Origin: Lachnospiraceae bacterium
Lineage (GTDB): Bacteria; Bacillota; Clostridia; Lachnospirales; Lachnospiraceae
Direction of reading: 5' to 3'
NCBI GenBank assembly: GCA_017619635.1
Contig: JAFZRZ010000045.1
Location: 1-41,082, forward strand
DNA: 41,082 nt
Positions within the stretch are counted from its first letter, which is position 1. Each line of letters begins with the position of its first letter. The notes beneath the pieces were generated by a model. That model was not told where the DNA came from, did not search any database, and saw nothing but the letters and a program-made list of their open reading frames with translations. Below are positions 39,960 through 41,082 of this stretch, piece after piece. A program made the position numbers and the translations under genes.

Positions 39960-40730
39960 ATGAAGAAAAAGGCAGCAATCTGTATAATCATGACAATGGC
40001 AATGGTATCCTTAAGCGCGTGTGATGGAATGACCATACCGGATATGACACAGCAGCAGGAGACTCTGGTTGCAGAATATGCAGCAGGTCTTTTGATGAAA
40101 TACGATCCGTTGTTTGACAATACTCTTATGACTGATGATCAGCTGGCTAAGGCAAGTGAGAAGGAACGTATCCAGAAAGAGAGAGAAGAACGTACCAGAC
40201 AGCTTGCTGAGCAATATCTTGAAAAGACCAAAGCTAGTCAGGAGAAGAGTTCAAAGAAGGATAAGTCAAAAGACACTACGAAAGAGAATAAGAGTTCAGG
40301 GCCCGAGAGCATAAGTGCGGATTCCATAGGAAGCTTCCTTGGACTTGACGGACTTACGGTAAGCTATGACGGATACAGGACATTAAAATCATATCCCGAG
40401 ACAGGTAATAATGTATTCTCGGTTGATGCAGCCAACGGTAAAGAACTGGTTGTCACAAATGTTAAGGTGACAAATCCTTCCGACCAGGCTGTTGATGTTG
40501 ATATGTTCAGCAGCGGAACAAAGTTTGTTCTTATGTTGGCGGACGGTACAACAGTATCAAGCAGTTCCACACTTTTGTTGGATGATTTTTCTATATATAA
40601 GGATAAGATAGAGGCAGGTGCAACGGTCAATACGATTTTGTTGTTTGAAGTAAACGAAGGGACATCTTTATCGGGTGCTGGCGTCGGGATAATGACTTCA
40701 GACAAGCAGGGTGTTATCACAGTAGAGTGA
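39960..40730 (+). CDS. Lipoprotein with coiled linker and C-terminal beta domain
   Basis: A 256-residue predicted lipoprotein. Signal KKKAAICIIMTMAMVSLSAC, with the lipobox cysteine at 21. A charged helical region (about 60-110: KASEKERIQKEREERTRQLAEQ) and a Lys/Ser linker lead to a beta domain (about 115-256: LTVSYDGYRTLKSYPETGNN, then KELVVTNVKVTNPSDQAVDVDMF) with the look of a DUF4352/immunoglobulin-like fold, assigned by pattern. It is the last gene of the two-component run and may be a cell-surface output or input of the kinase. Confidence 0.72.
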   Translation: MKKKAAICIIMTMAMVSLSACDGMTIPDMTQQQETLVAEYAAGLLMKYDPLFDNTLMTDDQLAKASEKERIQKEREERTRQLAEQYLEKTKASQEKSSKKDKSKDTTKENKSSGPESISADSIGSFLGLDGLTVSYDGYRTLKSYPETGNNVFSVDAANGKELVVTNVKVTNPSDQAVDVDMFSSGTKFVLMLADGTTVSSSSTLLLDDFSIYKDKIEAGATVNTILLFEVNEGTSLSGAGVGIMTSDKQGVITVE

Positions 40731-40761
40731 TAAAGTGAAAAATGCATAAAATGACCATTCG

Positions 40762-40786
40762 GGCTGTCGTTTGACAGCCTGTTTTT
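40762..40786 (+). terminator. Intrinsic terminator
   Basis: GGCTGTC (40762-40768), loop GTTT, GACAGCC (40773-40779), then T, G and five T. It closes the operon of the sensory genes before the rRNA promoter. Confidence 0.85.
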
Positions 40787-40836
40787 GGCTAATTTGACAC
40801 TTTTTAAAAATTTTTAAAAAATAACAAAAAATGTTC

Positions 40837-40865
40837 TTGACGAATATAAAATCAAGTGATACTAT
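40837..40865 (+). promoter_or_regulatory. rRNA operon promoter
   Basis: TTGACG (40837-40842), 17 bp, TACTAT (40860-40865); TATAAT three bases further is an alternative -10 with a 20-bp spacer. The preceding 35 bases are rich in A and T tracts, like an UP element for the polymerase alpha subunits. It lies about 185 bp upstream of the mature 16S start. Confidence 0.65.
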
Positions 40866-40870
40866 AATCA

Positions 40871-41049
40871 AGCACGCCAAACATGGCGGGCAAAAAACGG
40901 CCCTCAAAAAGGTCGATGAACTTTGACAAATAAACAGCAATGCAACCCTGAAAATTCTAATAAAAAATGGTCTGGTTTGACCATGAGTTAGATATTCAGA
41001 ACAAAACCAAAGTAAATTTTTGGAAAGCTAACGTTTTCTGAAACAAGAT
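40871..41049 (+). other. 16S rRNA leader, no gene seen
   Basis: About 180 bases between the promoter and the 16S start. Small dyads are visible (for example ATGGTC...GACCAT around 40967-40984), but no clear boxA and no ORF. It should carry the 5' half of the RNase III processing stem, whose partner lies beyond the window. Confidence 0.5.
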
Positions 41050-41082
41050 TAAACATGAGAGTTTGATCCTGGCTCAGGATGA
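41050..41082 (+). rRNA. rrs: 16S ribosomal RNA (5' end only)
   Basis: GAGAGTTTGATCCTGGCTCAG is the universal 16S 5' end (primer-27F region). Only the first about 33 bases are in the window, so it identifies an rRNA operon running to the right. The exact mature 5' base is approximate. Confidence 0.95.

Noticed and set aside
40923..40928. Second TTGACA as another rRNA promoter
   Set aside because: No -10 hexamer at 16-18 bp.
1..41082. CRISPR array or tRNA genes
   Set aside because: No regularly spaced repeats, and no tRNA cloverleaf apart from the tRNA-like part of the tmRNA.

Overview
The window looks like a chromosomal segment of a low-GC, Gram-positive anaerobe, most probably a member of Clostridia/Lachnospiraceae (Butyrivibrio-like). 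This is inferred from the AT-rich composition, strong GGAGG-type ribosome binding sites, TTGACA-17-TATAAT promoters, a one-piece tmRNA with tag ANENLAYAA, an EFR1-type flavodoxin/ferredoxin protein, a DUF3795-type protein, and the start of a 16S rRNA gene at the right edge. Nothing in the sequence fixes the species.

Layout. (1) 1-3075, leftward: the start of an unknown gene, a Ser/His-rich zinc-ribbon membrane protein, the tmRNA gene ssrA and a membrane-bound diguanylate cyclase. (2) 3076-4273: a ZIP-family metal transporter preceded by two promoter/operator modules sharing the dyad GTTAG-N6-CTAAC, with a possible 28-codon ORF between them. (3) 4391-12518: an operon (ICMT-like methyltransferase, alpha/beta hydrolase, FAH-family hydrolase, membrane protein), a TetR regulator, an ABC exporter pair whose large permease carries arrays of seven-residue ELxDG repeats, and a stand-alone FakA/DAK C-terminal domain. 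(4) 12615-32663: about thirty mostly small, tightly packed genes, nearly all rightward, coding for single-step small-molecule enzymes: metallo-beta-lactamase-fold hydrolases, GNAT acetyltransferases, SAM methyltransferases, flavodoxins, esterases, a PNPOx-like protein and a DJ-1/PfpI protein. Two local regulators (TetR at 28551, WYL at 29706) each have a good inverted repeat at a nearby promoter. (5) 32664-34330: a leftward radical-SAM gene and a single-gene Hsp20 unit. (6) 34344-40786: a sensory run with chemoreceptor, PilZ protein, membrane coiled-coil protein, OmpR-type response regulator, histidine kinase and lipoprotein. (7) 40800-41082: an rRNA promoter with A-tracts, a leader and the first bases of 16S rRNA.

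How it fits together. The diguanylate cyclase (makes c-di-GMP) and the PilZ protein (binds it), with the chemoreceptor and two-component pair, point to motility or envelope control. The central region reads as an accumulation of detoxification, resistance and stress-adaptation genes. It includes domain fusions (tyrosine phosphatase-GNAT; flavodoxin fold plus a small C-terminal domain; GNAT-YoaP) and locally regulated operons. No transposase, integrase, CRISPR array, attC site, tRNA or phage gene was seen. The strongest candidates for something undescribed are the double promoter/operator with a small ORF before the ZIP gene, the related palindromes shared by the ZIP, tetR and ABC promoters, the phosphatase-acetyltransferase fusion, and the small leftward gene at 22152-22325.
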